From: Diplosphaera chodatii
Lineage: Eukaryota > Chlorophyta > Trebouxiophyceae > Prasiolales > Stichococcaceae
Direction: 5' to 3'
Assembly (NCBI GenBank): GCA_032358165.1
Contig: JAALGY010000035.1
Span: forward strand, 744,001 to 808,000
DNA length: 64,000 nt
The first letter of the stretch is position 1. The number at the start of each line of letters is the position of its first letter. The notes under the pieces were generated by a model. It was not told the DNA's origin. It saw nothing but the letters and a program-made list of their open reading frames with translations, and made no database searches. Positions 60,672-64,000 of this stretch are shown piece after piece. The translations under genes and the position numbers were made by a program.

Positions 60672-62035
60672 TTTTTCCGTTTTCACCGTGCCAGGGGGAG
60701 CGGCCCCCTGGCACGGCCTGCCGCTGCTGTCAAACGCATCGTCATCGCCTTCGCCACTCTTGCTTGCCTCCGCGAGCAGCGTGCCAGCCTTGCGGCCCAT
60801 CTCAGCAGCCCAAACTGCTGCCATCCCGGCGGCACAACACCTCTGACGTCCACACCGCCTCTACGCTCATACAGCCACTCAGCGCCTTCCTCATCGTCGT
60901 CAACCGCAAGCGCTCAAACGGAAAGTCCACAGTCGCCGCCTTCGACCCCCAAACCACCCAGCACGCCTCCACAGGCCAGCCCCTTCACGCCGTCTCCTAC
61001 GGTTCTACGCCTTCACCATCACCTTCAGCAGCTTCTACGTCGTCATAGAAGCCGCCTGCAGCCGGCCCTGCGTCGCTAGCCGGACTTCGGGGGCGGTTCG
61101 GTTTGGCGATCAGCAGGGATCCCGCAGCACAGCGGTTTCGGAAACCGCCTTCACAGCCTGGCCGGCGTCATCACAGCTCTGCAGCCATCACACACGGCGT
61201 CATGATGCGCTCTGACAGCCGTTAGCCCGACATCAGCCTCCACAGCAGCCGCTTCAGCCGCCTGCGCCGCAAGCGCGACTGCGCTGCTGCAGGCTTGGTC
61301 ACCCTGTAGCGGCCAGGCACACGTCTAGCGTTCAGCGGCGTACAGCATCCATCTACGCAGCTTCAGCAGCGCCTTGGCTCGTGTCATACCCCGTTTGCAG
61401 CGGTTTGGGGGAGCCTGCTGTAGACTGGCGTCTGGCATCAGCTGCGCCGCCTTGCCATCGACGGCCGACACCCACACACCGGTTCTTCTAAGACGGCAGA
61501 TGCACATACCCGCGGCTGTGTCACAGTGTCATATCGGCGTGTGCTGCCTGCTCAGCCGCGCAGCTTCATCATCGCTAGCTGCCGCCGCCGCCGCTTGCCG
61601 CAGCTGCCATTGCCGCAGTCTGCCGCTAGCTCCGGCCGCATCAGCGGCGGTCATAGCAACCCAGCAGCTTGACAGCATCACGTAGAGTCACATGGGATCA
61701 CATAGAGATAGACATTGCATTTGTGGCCTGGGTGATTGGACCGCGTTGTTGGCGTTGCTGATCTCGCGCTTCTTAGCCTTTGCAGCACGTTTGCATCCAT
61801 GCAGCTTAGACTTCCTCATCGGGACTATTGCCTTGCGCTGGTCTCATGGGCCCTGCATTCCCTTGTTGTTTCAGTGTCCTTCATCTGCACAGTTCGACAC
61901 TTGTTGTGTGACATGTCATTCTTTCGCCGCCCTCACGTTCACACGTGAGACGCCGCATTGTGCCGCAGAGCCTTGTTCTTGAGCTTGGTTCTGGTCTGGA
62001 CGCCCTTTGTAAAAAACAAACAAACAAACAAACAA
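60672..62035 (+). mobile_element. T1 non-autonomous retroelement, long copy 5, inside LINE copy D
   Basis: 1,364 bp between two copies of acgccgattc (60662-60671 and 62036-62045), a 10-bp target-site duplication. Starts with a T-run and a perfect hairpin, then a Pro/Ser/Thr-codon-like GC-rich body, then the shared T1 body (from about 61709), tail block and (AAAC)n. The open frame running into it from the LINE (to 61048) is accidental. Confidence 0.85.
60686..60716. other. Perfect 13-bp stem, 5-nt loop hairpin at the 5' end of T1 copy 5
   Basis: Arm 60686-60698 (ccgtgccaggggg) is exactly complementary to 60704-60716, with loop agcgg. It is not a terminator in any bacterial sense. It could be an RNA structure at the element's 5' end. 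Confidence 0.85.
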
Positions 62036-62700
62036 ACGCCGATTCACAAGGGGGGCGACACTTCCGATCCGGGTAATTACCGTGGCATTGCTGTTGGCTC
62101 TTTATTGGCAAAGCTGTATGCTTGCATGCTTAACGAAAAGCTTATGAGGTGGACCGAGCAGCACCAGCTGCGCGCACGTGGACAGGCGGGCTTCCGCAAG
62201 GACCACTGCACCACCGATCAAACCTTCGTCGTTCGCACCCTCATCGAGAAGGCCAAGGCAGATAAGCAGCTTCTGTACTCTTGCTTTGTCGATTTCAAGA
62301 AAGCATACGACACTGTACCTCGTGATTTGCTTTGGGAGAAGCTGCAGCGGATTGGGGTGCATGGCGAGTTTCTTAGGGGCGTGCAGGCACTGTATGCTGA
62401 TGTGCCCATGGCATGGCAGTTTGAGGGGGGAATGTCCGACACGTTCCAGAGCACTCTGGGGGTTAAGCAGGGATGTCCACTATCTCCAACCCTTTTTGGG
62501 ATTTACATTGACGATTTCCAAGCGGAGCTGGAGGCCGCCGGCGCGGACCTGGACCTGCCCACCCTGTGTGGTGTGCAGGTACCTGCCCTCTTCTATGCAG
62601 ATGATCTGGACCCGGTGTCCACATCCGTACACGGCCTGCAGGCGCAGCTCGACCTGCTGGAGTCGTACTGCAAGCGGTGGCGCCTCACCGTCAACGTGAG

Positions 62701-63000
62701 GACTCCCACCGCCGCTCACCTTCACCTACACCCTCACACCTCACCTATCAGCACCCGCCTTCGTCCTCACCTTCACTTTCGGTCCCATCCTGGACTCCCA
62801 CCGCCGCTCACCCTCACCTACACCCTCACACCTCACCTGCCAGCACCCGCCGTCGCCTTCGCCTTCACTTTCGGTCCCATCCTGGACTCCCACCGCCGCT
62901 CACCATCACCTACACCCTCGCACCTCACCTGCCAGCACCCGCCGTCGCCTTCACCATCACCCTCAGTCCCATCCTGGACTCCCACCACCATTCATCCTCA
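62701..63000 (+). repeat. 92-bp minisatellite in the 5' part of T1 copy 6
   Basis: The word gactcccacc recurs at 62701, 62793, 62885 and 62977, exactly 92 bp apart. The equivalent array in copy 3 (23700-23900) has about 90-bp spacing. It reads as Thr/Pro/Leu-rich peptide, but the unit is not a multiple of three. Confidence 0.88.
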
Positions 63001-63728
63001 CCCTTACACCCGTACCTCGCCTGCCCAGTCAGTACTGGACCAAGATCAAGAACAAGAGCAAGAGCAAGACCTTAGTAGCATGACAACACCTAGCAGCGGC
63101 CACCCGCGGAGCCCGCGCGGATGGGAGCACCTGCCGTAGAAGACCCTGGTGCCCGGTGTTGTGCATATCGGACAGCTTGCGGCGTCAGCCGCCAGCCCTC
63201 TGTTGTTTGCCAGCGCCAGCCCTCAGTCTACTTTGGGTTTGGTTGCTTTCACCAGCATGCAGGGCGCCTCGCGGCGTATCCGGTCCCAGCGGGCCCAGAG
63301 CTCGGCGTACTTGTACGCAACCGGTCCCTGCATGTCTGCGCGGGGTTTTCTGGGTTTACCCGCGGGTGCCGTGGCACGTGGACAGACAGACGTTACGACT
63401 TTTTTAGGGTGATAGACACGCAGCGGTGCGACTTCGCCGCGAGTGCGTGGCATTGCTGCCGCCGCCGCCAGGTCCCCGCACTTGTACGACCATTAGGTAG
63501 CCTTCCTCATCGGGAATATTGCCTTTCGCTGGTCTCATGGGCCCTGCATTCCCTCGTGGTTTCAGTGTCCTCCATCGACATATTTCGAACAGAACGTTTT
63601 GATGACATACTCAGCCGCCCTCACGTTCACACGTGAGACGCCGCATTGTGCCGCAGAGCCTTGTTCTTGAGCTTGGTTCTGGTCTGGACGCCCTTTGTAA
63701 AAAACAAACAAACAAACAAACAAACAAA
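62704..63728 (+). mobile_element. T1 non-autonomous retroelement, copy 6, inside LINE copy D
   Basis: 1,025 bp between two copies of aacgtgaggac (62693-62703 and 63729-63739), an 11-bp target-site duplication. Order: minisatellite, agagcaagagcaagac run, middle block (63070-63400), body, tail block (63610-63700) and (CAAA)n. It matches the long copy 3 at 22977-23910 in the opposite orientation. No credible protein. Confidence 0.88.
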
Positions 63729-64000
63729 AACGTGAGGACGACTAAGGTCGTGGTGTACGCAGCCCAGGCTGCGGCACCACCGGTTCTCGCCTACATGCAT
63801 GCTCCCATCGAAGTGCTGGACTCGTTTACATATTTGGGGGTTGACATCTCCAGTCGTAGTTCTTTTGCGGCCGCTAGGATCGGCAGAGCGGCCTCCGCCC
63901 AGCGCGCCGCACTTGCATTGCAGCATCGTTACCATGACCTAAGCTTGCATGACCCAGCACTGCAGCTGCACTTGTTCGATGCACTAGTACGTCCTGTTAT

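Larger units (their letters stand above)
59518..64000 (+). mobile_element. LINE copy D, most complete copy, split by three nested insertions
   Basis: Pieces: 59518-59796, 59933-60671, 62036-62703, and 63729 to the window edge. The first piece ends the APE endonuclease domain (SSLIDYVPASADAF...SDHAAL). The next carries the linker and RT start (WWDADLARGRR, NSPFTAGAVQQAIGALRGGK, LPRGWALCGITPI). The third holds HKGGDTSDPGNYRGI, RARGQAGFRKDHCTTDQ, FVDFKKAYDTVPR, GVKQGCPLSPTLFGIYIDD and FYADDLD. The fourth resumes in the thumb region. The reading frame of the LINE would be continuous without the inserts, so the insertions came after a largely intact copy. The 5' end is missing or is hidden by the SINE fragment at 59404-59517. 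Confidence 0.85.

Noticed and set aside
59408..61048. 546-codon plus-strand open frame as one protein
   Set aside because: It is a chimera running through a SINE fragment, LINE copy D, a second SINE and the start of a T1 insertion. Only the LINE parts have family motifs, and the last 120 or so codons are inside T1 after the target duplication.
61958..63139. 393-codon plus-strand open frame as one protein
   Set aside because: It begins in the T1 tail block and (AAAC)n, crosses LINE RT sequence, then enters the 92-bp minisatellite of another T1. Only 62046-62703 is LINE coding.

Overview
This window looks like nuclear DNA of a green alga, most likely a chlorophyte of the Chlamydomonadales/volvocine type. 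The reasons are intron-dense genes with many short exons and GT-AG or GC-AG introns, GC-rich exons with Ala- and Gln-rich linkers, introns full of TGCATG-type words, and a chlorophyll-catabolism Rieske oxygenase. Placement at order level is inference. Gene models below were assembled by eye from splice junctions, reading frame and family motifs. None has transcript support.

Layout, left to right: the 5' end of TRAPPC8/Trs85 (minus, 1-663, running off the left edge); a cyclin close to cyclin-Q/FAM58 (minus, 2180-4226); a full-length Dicer-like RNase III (plus, 4439-16674) starting about 210 bp from the cyclin and pointing away from it; ISD11/LYRM4 (minus, 17235-17780); a STE20/MST-type kinase (plus, 18089-21569); retroelements (22461-25705); an unrecognised minus-strand gene (26875-28958); a degraded-looking, intron-containing transposase of the Plavaka/KDZ type (plus, 30307-35588) followed at once by a 172-bp tandem repeat (35754-36459); a pheophorbide a oxygenase-like Rieske protein (minus, 37480-40805); an SAM-dependent methyltransferase of the leucine-carboxyl-methyltransferase/TIGR00027 type (plus, 41911-44891); a stretch with unrecognised coding segments and an inverted repeat pair (45175-51171); the C-terminal half of DNA polymerase delta catalytic subunit POLD1 (minus, 52972-57092); and a nested retroelement block (57190-64000).

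The retroelement block is the most structured part. An APE-type LINE (copy D, about 59518 to beyond 64000) is split by three insertions: a short SINE-like element (59797-59932) and two members of a non-autonomous family, here called T1, with a (CAAA)n tail (60672-62035 and 62704-63728). The two T1 insertions are flanked by clear target-site duplications of about 10-11 bp. Other fragments of the same LINE, of T1 and of the SINE lie at 22461-25705 and 57190-59517. The LINE's own 3' end carries a different tail (ATGTCA-type), so T1 does not simply copy this LINE's 3' end.

Most genes here are unrelated housekeeping genes and show no operon-like logic. The Dicer-like gene is the main functional highlight: helicase, DUF283, PAZ, two RNase III domains with intact metal ligands, and a dsRNA-binding domain. 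Two POLD1 exons, and two places in the transposase, are out of frame by a base or so. This is either homopolymer-type sequence error or real decay.
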